From: a virus | Strand: one strand, 5' to 3' | Virus record (IMG/VR): IMGVR_UViG_3300042154_000564 | Span: 1-36,462 of that record | DNA: 36,462 nt | In this document: piece by piece, positions 15,631 to 22,414 of the stretch | Numbering within the stretch: position 1 is the first letter of the stretch | How the letters are laid out: every line of letters begins with the position of its first letter | Position numbers and translations under genes: made by a program | Notes under the pieces: model-generated | What the model was told of the DNA's origin: nothing | Databases searched by the model: none | The model's input: the letters and a program-made list of their open reading frames with translations, nothing else

Positions 15631-16242
15631 TTATTTTTTAGTTTTTATAATGTAATTAGCTGAAATTGAAATTCTAGGGGTTTTATTTAAATTTTTTGAC
15701 ACACAGTGACTCAAGCTAGATGGAAAAATAATCAATCTGCCCTTTTCAGCTTTATATCCTATTGTAGACGAATTAATTTTGGTTTCTTCCACAGAATATT
15801 GATTGTCTACGTAATTTAAAGAACTTTGAAAAGGGGAATTAAATAAAATGTTTCCTGACCCCTCTGGTGTAGAAACATAGTAAACTATACTTAAATGAGT
15901 TCCTAAATGTGTATGAAATTCTTGATACGTATTTTCATAATTGACATTATACCAACTCTCAGACAATCCCACAGAATCTGTTTTAAATCCTGAGTGATTT
16001 GAATATAGAAAAACTCTTTTTGATATTTCTTCAAATAATTTTTTAAAATTATCATTTCTATGAATACTCGTTTCAGAGTGAAAAGACTTTAAAGTATCAC
16101 CAAGCCAACCATCTTGACCCTCAGTGTGTTGGTGTTGCTCGCTGTTCAACAATATATTTTCCCAAATTGAATTTTGTTCTTTATCAAATAAATTGTCTTC
16201 TACATAAATGGCTGTAGGAAACCAATATTCAAAATTATCCAT
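15631..16242 (-). CDS. 2OG-Fe(II) oxygenase, Oxy_5-like
   Basis: This 203-aa protein belongs to the putative 2OG-Fe(II) oxygenase group with N-terminal WFPTAIYVEDNL and the late strands LIIFPSSLSH and PRISISANY. Candidate metal ligands are H110 and H112 (FHTHLGTHLSIVYYVS) and H179 (SLSHCVSK), with R190 as the 2OG-binding residue. The H-x-H arrangement is usual for this subgroup. AAGGAT precedes its ATG by nine bases. It sits between two other cassette genes and resembles the 203- and 175-aa oxygenases at 16849 and 17469 more than the prolyl-hydroxylase-like ones at 16280 and 19048. Substrate unknown. Confidence 0.82.
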   Translation of the reverse strand: MDNFEYWFPTAIYVEDNLFDKEQNSIWENILLNSEQHQHTEGQDGWLGDTLKSFHSETSIHRNDNFKKLFEEISKRVFLYSNHSGFKTDSVGLSESWYNVNYENTYQEFHTHLGTHLSIVYYVSTPEGSGNILFNSPFQSSLNYVDNQYSVEETKINSSTIGYKAEKGRLIIFPSSLSHCVSKNLNKTPRISISANYIIKTKK

Positions 16243-16279
16243 AATTTATATCCTTAATTTAAACGAACTAAATGTTTCA

Positions 16280-16852
16280 TTACCAAGCCCATGAGACAAA
16301 AGAATATCTAACACCAGAAGTAACCGGTAATACCAGATGAGGATAAAGAAAATTAGAAGGAAAAACTATTATTTCACCCTTTTCTATGTTTAATTTTTCG
16401 TCTCCCCACATAATAAATTCTCCTCCTTGATAATCATCATTTAGGCAACCAAGTACAGTTAAAATAGGTATTCCTTTTCTATTACCATCGAAACATGAAT
16501 GAATATGGTCGCAGTGTTCACCCATGATTTGATTTTCGCTATATCGATTAAACCTAACGTCGGAAAAATCTGTCCAACCACCAAACCACGAAAAATTAAG
16601 GTCAGTAACATATTGTTTTAAACTATTATATACTGCTTTAGTTACATAATCGTTTAATTCAACAGAGTCTGTGTAGGAAATTTCTAATTCTCTATCTCCG
16701 TTGAGTGATGATGAAATATTAGTATTCGGGTTATGATATGCGTGTTTACTCCATTTATTATTTTCTATCGCACTTATAATTCTGTCACAAGAATCATCAC
16801 TGATAACTTTATATACTTTTACGTAACTTTTTATGTCGGTGTCAATTTTCAT
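16280..16852 (-). CDS. 2OG-Fe(II) oxygenase, prolyl-4-hydroxylase-like
   Basis: This 190-aa protein has all expected residues of a PKHD-type dioxygenase: H113 and D115 in GEHCDHIHS, distal H172 in YPHLVLPV and R182 in GVRYSFVSWAW. YQGGEFIMWG (141-150) is the usual strand between the two metal-binding parts, and IIVFPSNFLYPH precedes the distal His. A catalytic enzyme is therefore likely. Its ATG overlaps the previous oxygenase stop (ATGA), so the pair is co-translated. It differs clearly from the same-type proteins at 1075 and 19048, so these are not recent copies. Confidence 0.88.
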   Translation of the reverse strand: MKIDTDIKSYVKVYKVISDDSCDRIISAIENNKWSKHAYHNPNTNISSSLNGDRELEISYTDSVELNDYVTKAVYNSLKQYVTDLNFSWFGGWTDFSDVRFNRYSENQIMGEHCDHIHSCFDGNRKGIPILTVLGCLNDDYQGGEFIMWGDEKLNIEKGEIIVFPSNFLYPHLVLPVTSGVRYSFVSWAW

Positions 16853-17460
16853 TTTAAATATAGTCCTGTTAGGTTGTCGTTTGTTCCTAGTTGTCCTTTA
16901 ATAAAAGTATTAAAAGAAAGGCTAATTCTAGGATTCTTTGAAATTGTATTGACTACATGGTGAGGTAAATTTGATGGAAATATGACCAAATCACCAATTG
17001 ATAATTTTAAAAAATAATTACCAGAATTAAATTGATTTGAAATTTTTGAAGGAAATACAATTTCTCTTTCGTGTTTCTTAGAAAAAATAATAGAATCAAC
17101 TAATTCTTCAACACTGAAGTAAAATACACCTGATATGAAACTATTAGGATGCGTGTGATGATGATGTGATTCTGTGGGGTGTGTCACGTTAATCCAAGAT
17201 TGAGTGATGTATACCTCAATACTTTCTTTTGGAGATATAATATCTTTTACATAATTGTTGATATGCTCTTGTATGAAGTTTCTAATATCAAGAAAATAAG
17301 AGTCTAGTACATTTCTATTATTAGAAGTCCAGTTACCTGCATTTTTATGTAGGTCTTTAGAAATCAAGTCAACTGTGACTAGTTCTTCGGTTGTAAATTT
17401 TCTGTTGATGTTCGTTAAATAAAGGGCATCAGCAAAGAGAGGTATTATTTCACTAGACAT
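16849..17460 (-). CDS. 2OG-Fe(II) oxygenase, Oxy_5-like
   Basis: I place the start at 17460, giving 203 aa: the RNA reads TAGGAACTATGATG, so AGGA is correctly spaced for the second ATG, and the upstream stop provides the G-rich part. The protein begins MSSEIIPLFADALYL and has a run of four His before THPNS (H99-H102, H104), where the H102-x-H104 pair aligns with the metal site, then PHHVV (H167/H168) and PRISLSFN (R178). A run of consecutive histidines at the active site is unusual. It follows another Oxy_5-like gene and overlaps a prolyl-hydroxylase-like gene. Substrate unknown. Confidence 0.82.
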   Translation of the reverse strand: MSSEIIPLFADALYLTNINRKFTTEELVTVDLISKDLHKNAGNWTSNNRNVLDSYFLDIRNFIQEHINNYVKDIISPKESIEVYITQSWINVTHPTESHHHHTHPNSFISGVFYFSVEELVDSIIFSKKHEREIVFPSKISNQFNSGNYFLKLSIGDLVIFPSNLPHHVVNTISKNPRISLSFNTFIKGQLGTNDNLTGLYLK

Positions 17461-17468
17461 CATAGTTC

Positions 17469-17996
17469 CTAAAATATAGAACAATTAAAAGAGATGCTTA
17501 TTTTCGGTAAAGAATCTAAATTTACTTCGGTGTGATGTTTTAACCACGAAGGAAAAATTATCAAATCACCAACTTTCGGTGTTATTTGTATAGGATTATC
17601 TGAAAATAACGACATTTCTGCTCCACATCTAGGGTCTGTAAATACTAAAGACCCTGTATTTCCTGTGCAATGTAAATATATTATTCCTGAATATTCGGAC
17701 CCACCGTGAATATGGCTATGATTAAATGCTCCAGTTGGACAAATATTATACCACATTGTGGTTATTTTTAATTTATTATCTATTAAATTAGACAATTTGG
17801 ATTCTAAATCAGAAACTAATTCGTTTATTGATTTTATATCTAGAGTGTGTATATTTTTTATCGACTGAGTGCCTAACCTAGTACTAACTGAGATTGTGTC
17901 CTTAGGAACACTTACGTTCAGTAATTCTTCGGTCTTATTTAAATAAGCTTCAGATTCTATAAAAATTTTAGTAGGAAATATATCAAGGGTTTTCAT
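17469..17996 (-). CDS. 2OG-Fe(II) oxygenase, Oxy_5-like, with Lys in place of Arg
   Basis: This 175-aa protein begins MKTLDIFPTKIFIESEAYLN and carries H93, H95 and H97 in FNHSHIHGGSEYSGIIYLH, then H154/H155 (WLKHHTEVN) and PKISISFN. The residue where relatives have the 2OG-binding Arg (PRIS) is K165 here, which could weaken or change cosubstrate use. Its ATG has no clear ribosome site; the 41-base gap above it contains the perfect palindrome AGTATATACT (18006-18015). It precedes another member of the same subgroup, so local duplication followed by divergence is likely. Confidence 0.78.
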   Translation of the reverse strand: MKTLDIFPTKIFIESEAYLNKTEELLNVSVPKDTISVSTRLGTQSIKNIHTLDIKSINELVSDLESKLSNLIDNKLKITTMWYNICPTGAFNHSHIHGGSEYSGIIYLHCTGNTGSLVFTDPRCGAEMSLFSDNPIQITPKVGDLIIFPSWLKHHTEVNLDSLPKISISFNCSIF

Positions 17997-18037
17997 TTTA
18001 ATAATAGTATATACTTTTTAAAGCACCGTGTCAACAT

Positions 18038-19051
18038 CTATAATGATGGCATTTTAACTAAATTCAACTGAGAGTTTAGACCAGTAACACCTTGAATATA
18101 TTCTTTTGCCTCCCACTTATAGGTAAGTGCTGTTGTAGAATATAGTTCAAAGTTTTTATCTAAATTGGTCCAAGCCCATGCTTGATAATCTAAAGTGTCA
18201 AAAAAGTCATACTCATCGAAATCTTCTATCATCATTTTATGATTATTATATATATCATTCTTTATAGTTTTAGTCAATCTTTTTAAATTTCTATGATATT
18301 TAAAAATAAACTTAGCTAACCACTTTAATTGATAAAAATGCTCAAACTCCAATTTATTTTTATCTAAAATATTTAGTATATGGTCTATAACTTTTACTTT
18401 AAAATTTTTAGGAAAATTGTCGTATAGATTATCTATAGTATTTTCTAAGTGTGAGACAAGATTATTCTTAACTAGATAATCAGGTATATCTTTATTAAAT
18501 TCTTCAATGAAATTATCATAACCGACTTCTCTTGAATACAGACTCTTCATTCGGTTTTCACTTAATAGTAAATTATATCTAACAGAAGGAAAAAGTTGGT
18601 CTGCAGGATTGCCTGTTATAATTGCTCCTTTTTCATTAGTTAAATGTTCATATAAGTTATTAAACTTAGTCTCTTCTTTCAAACTTATGATTTCGCAATT
18701 TTCTAAAACCCACTCATATAAATCAGGATTCTCAAATCTACATCTGTTATGCATAACAGTAACTTTAAACTGTATATTGTTTTTGTGTAGTGCAGCCACT
18801 ATTAATGATGAGTCTATACCTCCAGACCAACAAACCGCTAGATTTTTGTCTTTATAATTTTTAGCAGTTTGGTCTGTTATTTCAGAAAATGATTTTGATG
18901 TTGACATTTTGTGTATATCAATTTTATTTTCATTATCATAAAAAATACCAAATCTATCTTGTTCGGGAGTTGTTAGATGTAATTCTTTAGTGATTATTGA
19001 TATACATTTTTGATTAAAATTTTGTCTATCAAATTCTGATAGATCTATCAT
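18038..19051 (-). CDS. Asparagine-synthetase-like ATP pyrophosphatase, no glutaminase domain
   Basis: This 337-aa protein has the PP-loop WSGGIDSSLI (75-84) of N-type ATP pyrophosphatases and, about 70 residues later, GNPADQLFPS (147-156), which matches the position and shape of the SGEGADELFGGY motif of asparagine synthetases but with changes. It lacks the N-terminal Cys-nucleophile glutaminase domain of AsnB. The C-terminal half is helical, as in AsnB. Such proteins adenylate a carboxylate and replace AMP with ammonia or an amine. The free-standing class I glutaminase at 13048 in the same cassette could supply ammonia. Its ATG overlaps the upstream oxygenase stop (ATGA). The product is unknown; amidation of a sugar acid or peptide carboxylate is inference. 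Confidence 0.78.
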   Translation of the reverse strand: MIDLSEFDRQNFNQKCISIITKELHLTTPEQDRFGIFYDNENKIDIHKMSTSKSFSEITDQTAKNYKDKNLAVCWSGGIDSSLIVAALHKNNIQFKVTVMHNRCRFENPDLYEWVLENCEIISLKEETKFNNLYEHLTNEKGAIITGNPADQLFPSVRYNLLLSENRMKSLYSREVGYDNFIEEFNKDIPDYLVKNNLVSHLENTIDNLYDNFPKNFKVKVIDHILNILDKNKLEFEHFYQLKWLAKFIFKYHRNLKRLTKTIKNDIYNNHKMMIEDFDEYDFFDTLDYQAWAWTNLDKNFELYSTTALTYKWEAKEYIQGVTGLNSQLNLVKMPSL

Positions 19052-19584
19052 CTAAATCTAGGTCCTATTGTCCAGGCTACAATAGATTTTCTTACACCTC
19101 GATAAACTGGTTCTACACCATGCAACAAAAAAGAAGGAAATACTATGGCTGTTCCTGGTGTTTGTTTTGGATATTTTTTAGATTCGCCATGTTGAATATA
19201 GAATTTTCCTCCTGCAAAATCATCATTTAGAAAAATAACAGTAGTCAATTTTCTGGAAATAGGAGAATCGTCTCCTAATGAAGTGTCTATATGAGATTCA
19301 TATTTACCATCAATTTCATAGGTTAAATATTCTATTTGATTTATTTCAGATATATCAAAATTCCATGATAATGAATTTACCTTTTCGGTTAAATACCATA
19401 TATTCGATGCAATATTACTGTATGTGGTAATTTCACTTTTTAAAACTTTTCTTACCGAAATATTAGTTTGATAGTCATGTACAGTCGCAACTTCTTTGGG
19501 TTTTTGGTCAAAAAATTTTGTTAAATTTTCAATTTCTTCATGATTTAAAAAATTGTCAACAATAGCATAATGTCTTTGCTTCAT
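19048..19584 (-). CDS. 2OG-Fe(II) oxygenase, prolyl-4-hydroxylase-like
   Basis: This 178-aa protein shows an intact PKHD-type active site: H98 and D100 in ESHIDTS, distal H155 in LLHGVEPV, and R165 in RGVRKSIVAW. FAGGKFYIQHG (123-133) and AIVFPSFLLHG are the typical strands. It begins MKQRHYAIVDNFLNHEE, the standard N-terminal helix entry of this family. AAGG lies 8 bases before the ATG. It is the first oxygenase transcribed in the cassette and overlaps the synthetase-like gene, so the two are co-translated. Protein or peptide hydroxylation is likely by family; the nearby adhesin is a possible substrate. Confidence 0.9.
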   Translation of the reverse strand: MKQRHYAIVDNFLNHEEIENLTKFFDQKPKEVATVHDYQTNISVRKVLKSEITTYSNIASNIWYLTEKVNSLSWNFDISEINQIEYLTYEIDGKYESHIDTSLGDDSPISRKLTTVIFLNDDFAGGKFYIQHGESKKYPKQTPGTAIVFPSFLLHGVEPVYRGVRKSIVAWTIGPRFR

Positions 19585-19585
19585 T

Positions 19586-20233
19586 TTAGCCTTCTAATTG
19601 TTTATTAAATTCATCAAGTTTTAACATAGACTCTTTATACTTTGGAGAAGATAAAATATCTTTAGATTTCTGAATTAGATTTTCCAATAACACAGGTTTT
19701 TCGATTAATTCAACAAGAGTGTCGTGATTGATAGTCATATCCATCAAAGCACCGTCGTTCGCATGATTAAAGGTTTTTGATTGGTCTAATTTTAAATGAA
19801 AGTGAAGACTTTCTTCTAATTCAAACTGTTCTCTTGTGTATTTTGGTAACTTCTCAAAAATATTATAAAGAGTTTCTATTTCATGAAGAGCATCATTTAG
19901 CAATTTTTCGGAGTAATTTTTACTTTTCAAAATTTCTTGAATTTGTAATTTAATTCTACGTTTTTCAAACTCATCAATCGTATCGAGGGTTAATTTATAT
20001 TCTTTTTCTTCGATGTCAATTTTTGACATTTCGTTGCTTATAAGATAACCTTGGATTGCTTGAATTTTACTGTATAATCTTAACCCAATCGTTCGATATG
20101 CTCTACCTGGGGTTAATTGTGAGGCCACTACGAACATTTCATTTTGAAATTTAGTGTTATCAAATGGAATGTCGAAGTATGCATCTTCAATATTAGTTAA
20201 AACTTCTTGTATGTTTTGAGTTGTAATTTTCAT
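19586..20233 (-). CDS. Unrecognised helical protein, coupled to the adhesin
   Basis: I do not recognise this protein. I set the start at 20233, where TAATG fuses the adhesin stop with this ATG, giving 215 aa beginning MKITTQNIQEVLTN; an ATG five codons earlier would overlap the adhesin further. It is mostly helical and charged, with a GRAYRTIGLRLYSKIQAIQG segment near residue 50, a long Glu/Lys helix (SKIDIEEKEYKLTLDTIDEF) and a C-terminal DILSSPKYKESMLKLDEFN region. No membrane segment or catalytic motif is seen. Translational coupling to the adhesin and position before the oxygenases suggest a fibre-specific chaperone or a helper of the modification enzymes; that is inference only. Confidence 0.72.
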   Translation of the reverse strand: MKITTQNIQEVLTNIEDAYFDIPFDNTKFQNEMFVVASQLTPGRAYRTIGLRLYSKIQAIQGYLISNEMSKIDIEEKEYKLTLDTIDEFEKRRIKLQIQEILKSKNYSEKLLNDALHEIETLYNIFEKLPKYTREQFELEESLHFHLKLDQSKTFNHANDGALMDMTINHDTLVELIEKPVLLENLIQKSKDILSSPKYKESMLKLDEFNKQLEG

Positions 20234-21369
20234 TATAATGCTCCACATTGAAAGCCAGCAATTTTATTTCTAGCTTGACTTAATGTTGCCGCAGGATTAA
20301 TAGCGGCTTCAGTATCAAATCTGATACCGGAGATGGTATTGATATATGCCGAGAGTGGTGTTGCTCCTCCACCAACAAATCCTCTAGCTGTCGAGTTTAC
20401 TCCACCTGCAACGGTTCTAGCTACACTTAAAGTAGCTGCTATCCTTGCACAGGCTTCAGTATCAAATCTAAAACCATCTATTACAACTGTTTGACCACCG
20501 GTTCTTCTTCGAGCTCTTCCACCAGCAAAAAATCCTTTTGTTTCTGAATTAAATGCCGCCGTTTCAGATCTTCCACCGAGGTGTGCAACTGGTGCATTCG
20601 GTAACGTTGCCGCAGGATTAATAGCGGCTTCAGTATCAAATCTGATACCATCGATTTCATTTGACCATTCTGAGGTACCTGCAATAGACGACTTGCCACC
20701 GCCAAAAAATCCTCTAGCTGACGAGTTCATTCCACTTGGAGCGGTTCTAGCTAGAGCTAACGTTGCCGCAGGATTAATAGCGGCTTCAGTATCAAATCTG
20801 ATACCATCGATTTCATTAGAATAACCAGTACCCGGCGCGGGCGTGCCACCGCCAAAAAATCCTCTAGCTGACGAGTTTACTCCACCTGGACTGTGTCTAG
20901 CTAGAGCTAACGTTGCCGCAGGATTAATAGCGGCTTCAGTATCAAATCTGATACCATCGATTTCAGTAGAATAAGAAAACAACGGTGGCGGATTGGCACT
21001 GCCACCGCCAACAAATCCTCTAGCTGACGAGTTTACTCCGGCCGCATGCGACCTAACTGCACTTAACGTTGCAGCAGGATTAATAGCGGCTTCAGTATCA
21101 AATCTGATACCATCGATTTCAGTAGAATAAGCAAGACCCGGTGCTAACGTGCCACCAGCAAAATATCCCTTTGGTATAAGAGATTGCGACCCGTAGAACT
21201 GTGATATACTAATTTGTCCTGAACTAGGAATAGCCCCACTGTTGCCCGAAGTACCAGCAGGTACAAAGCTACCACCAGAATAATATTCATTTATTCCAAT
21301 AGGGTTAGTACCACCAAACTCACCTTGAATCATTAATAGTGACAAAGCACCTGATGAAGGTAGTGCCAT
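20233..21369 (-). CDS. Tail adhesin with six propeller-like repeats
   Basis: This 378-aa protein opens MALPSSGALSLLMIQGEFGG and repeats the same short module at about 46-58 (IPSSGQISISQFYGS), a common N-terminal anchor of marine T4-like tail proteins. From residue 65 it has six repeats of about 50 aa, each with G[FY]F-G-G-x, IDGIRFDTEAAINPAATL and a GVNSSARGF exit, like kelch or propeller blades. Four internal blades are almost identical; blade five (IDGFRFDTEACARIAATL) has diverged. The two-base gap after the 331-aa gene and the TAATG overlap with the next gene make it the centre of a three-gene unit under the late promoter at 22394. Receptor binding is the likely job, inferred from the repeat fold and location. 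Confidence 0.82.
   Translation of the reverse strand: MALPSSGALSLLMIQGEFGGTNPIGINEYYSGGSFVPAGTSGNSGAIPSSGQISISQFYGSQSLIPKGYFAGGTLAPGLAYSTEIDGIRFDTEAAINPAATLSAVRSHAAGVNSSARGFVGGGSANPPPLFSYSTEIDGIRFDTEAAINPAATLALARHSPGGVNSSARGFFGGGTPAPGTGYSNEIDGIRFDTEAAINPAATLALARTAPSGMNSSARGFFGGGKSSIAGTSEWSNEIDGIRFDTEAAINPAATLPNAPVAHLGGRSETAAFNSETKGFFAGGRARRRTGGQTVVIDGFRFDTEACARIAATLSVARTVAGGVNSTARGFVGGGATPLSAYINTISGIRFDTEAAINPAATLSQARNKIAGFQCGAL
20281..21130 (-). repeat. Near-identical DNA repeats encoding adhesin blades
   Basis: A block of about 55 bases coding for IDGIRFDTEAAINPAATL recurs near 20281, 20603, 20760, 20910 and 21066. The middle copies are identical over GGATTAATAGCGGCTTCAG and beyond through the IDGIRFDTE codons. 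One diverged copy lies near 20430. Most spacing is 150-160 bases, so whole blades could be gained or lost by recombination between copies. Confidence 0.88.
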
Positions 21370-21370
21370 A

Positions 21371-22366
21371 CTAATTCTCTTCCGTAAAATTATTAATGTA
21401 AAACTCTTTAACTTGTTCTACCGTGTTTAGAGCACTTAGTTGCCCGGCAATATTAATTTTCCACATATTGCTGTCCTGTTTATTTTTATTTAACGCTTGT
21501 AAAATTTCAAATATTTTAGACTTGGTTAGTGGCACTGTTCCTTGTTTTGATTGCCAATTTATAGTATCGTTTTCTCCAATAAGTACATATTCCAACATTA
21601 ATTCTGGTATCTTATCAAAATCATATTTAAATCCTACAAAGTCGTCTTCAATTTCAACGTACACTTTTTGATTAAATCTTTCGTTGTATTCTGCTTCAAT
21701 ATATTCTTCTACCAGAGATTTTAATTCATCTACTGATTTATCAACAACATTGTCACCAACAAGAGCCATTCCAGTTGAAAAATCATATGTGTGTCCTCGT
21801 ATTAATTGATATCTAGTATCAATCTCAATAGGTTCAGTATATTTTACTTTATATAGAGTAGCATTTTCTGATACAACAAACGGTGTTGTGAAAGACAACA
21901 GATTTCTACGCATCATTGCAACATTATTTGGGAAAATGTAATTGATATTGTTTTCTTTTAATATGTTGTTTGCAGTTTCGCTATTCCAAACAAAAGGACC
22001 ATAAGTTTTATTATCAACAACAAGAACGTACTCATTATATGAATTGAGTGTTGGTTTGTCCCAAGGCACATCAGCTTCAGTTACAGAAGACGATTTTCTG
22101 TTCTCTAATTGCTGAACAAGTCTTTCTTTTATAATCTCAAAGTCTAATATTTCTTTTACCCAATCTATGATTATATCTGCTGACAAGTCTTCAAAATTAA
22201 TAAACTCGTCTCGTTGCACTAAGTTTGTAAAATCTGCTTGAACCAGCTCTTCAACAACATAAATGCCTTCTCTGGCTTCAAATCGGACTGTAGCCGAAGA
22301 AACTAATTTATCATTCTCTAAGTTTTTAATCTTTAAATTAAAAATTTCATACTTAATTTCTAACAT
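21371..22366 (-). CDS. Fibre-associated protein with DUF7936-like N-terminus
   Basis: This 331-aa protein is only partly recognised. Residues 1-120 (VSSATVRFEAREGIYVVEEL, DFTNLVQRDEFINFEDLSAD, IIIDWVKEILDFEIIKERLV, then VPWDKP) resemble the small phage DUF7936-type proteins found beside tail fibre genes, which share a beta meander, 'Ltxxxvi.Wl', a helix and a Pro-Trp end. The middle (YNEYVLVVDNKTYGPFVWN) and the C-terminal MWKINIAGQLSALNTVEQVK segments are unknown. It is the first gene after a textbook late promoter, with AAGGAAAC before its ATG, and is followed two bases later by the adhesin. A minor structural protein or adhesin assembly factor is likely. Confidence 0.68.
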   Translation of the reverse strand: MLEIKYEIFNLKIKNLENDKLVSSATVRFEAREGIYVVEELVQADFTNLVQRDEFINFEDLSADIIIDWVKEILDFEIIKERLVQQLENRKSSSVTEADVPWDKPTLNSYNEYVLVVDNKTYGPFVWNSETANNILKENNINYIFPNNVAMMRRNLLSFTTPFVVSENATLYKVKYTEPIEIDTRYQLIRGHTYDFSTGMALVGDNVVDKSVDELKSLVEEYIEAEYNERFNQKVYVEIEDDFVGFKYDFDKIPELMLEYVLIGENDTINWQSKQGTVPLTKSKIFEILQALNKNKQDSNMWKINIAGQLSALNTVEQVKEFYINNFTEEN

Positions 22367-22381
22367 TACTGTTTCCTTAAT

Positions 22382-22394
22382 AATAGTATTTATA
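22382..22394 (-). promoter_or_regulatory. T4-type late promoter, extended consensus
   Basis: The minus strand reads TATAAATACTATT, exactly the extended T4 late promoter consensus, in the 48-base gap between the 1030-aa fibre and the 331-aa gene. AAGGA follows, then the ATG at 22366. It should drive the 331-aa gene, the adhesin and probably the accessory cassette. Confidence 0.85.
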
Positions 22395-22414
22395 TATGGT
22401 CAGATAACTCAGTT

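Noticed and set aside
16243-16258. TATAAATT before the 203-aa oxygenase as a late promoter
   Set aside because: It has a mismatch in the last position and overlaps the ribosome site and start codon region.
17997-18037. Terminator in the gap after the synthetase-like gene
   Set aside because: The palindrome AGTATATACT is short and all A/T-rich with no following T run on the minus strand; not enough for a terminator.
20281-21130. CRISPR-like repeat spacing
   Set aside because: The repeats are longer than CRISPR repeats, in frame, spaced by coding sequence of one blade, and no cas gene is present.
20233-21369. Diversity-generating retroelement target in the adhesin
   Set aside because: Variable segments between blades suggested it, but no reverse transcriptase, template repeat or adenine-specific substitution pattern is visible; blade recombination explains the pattern better.
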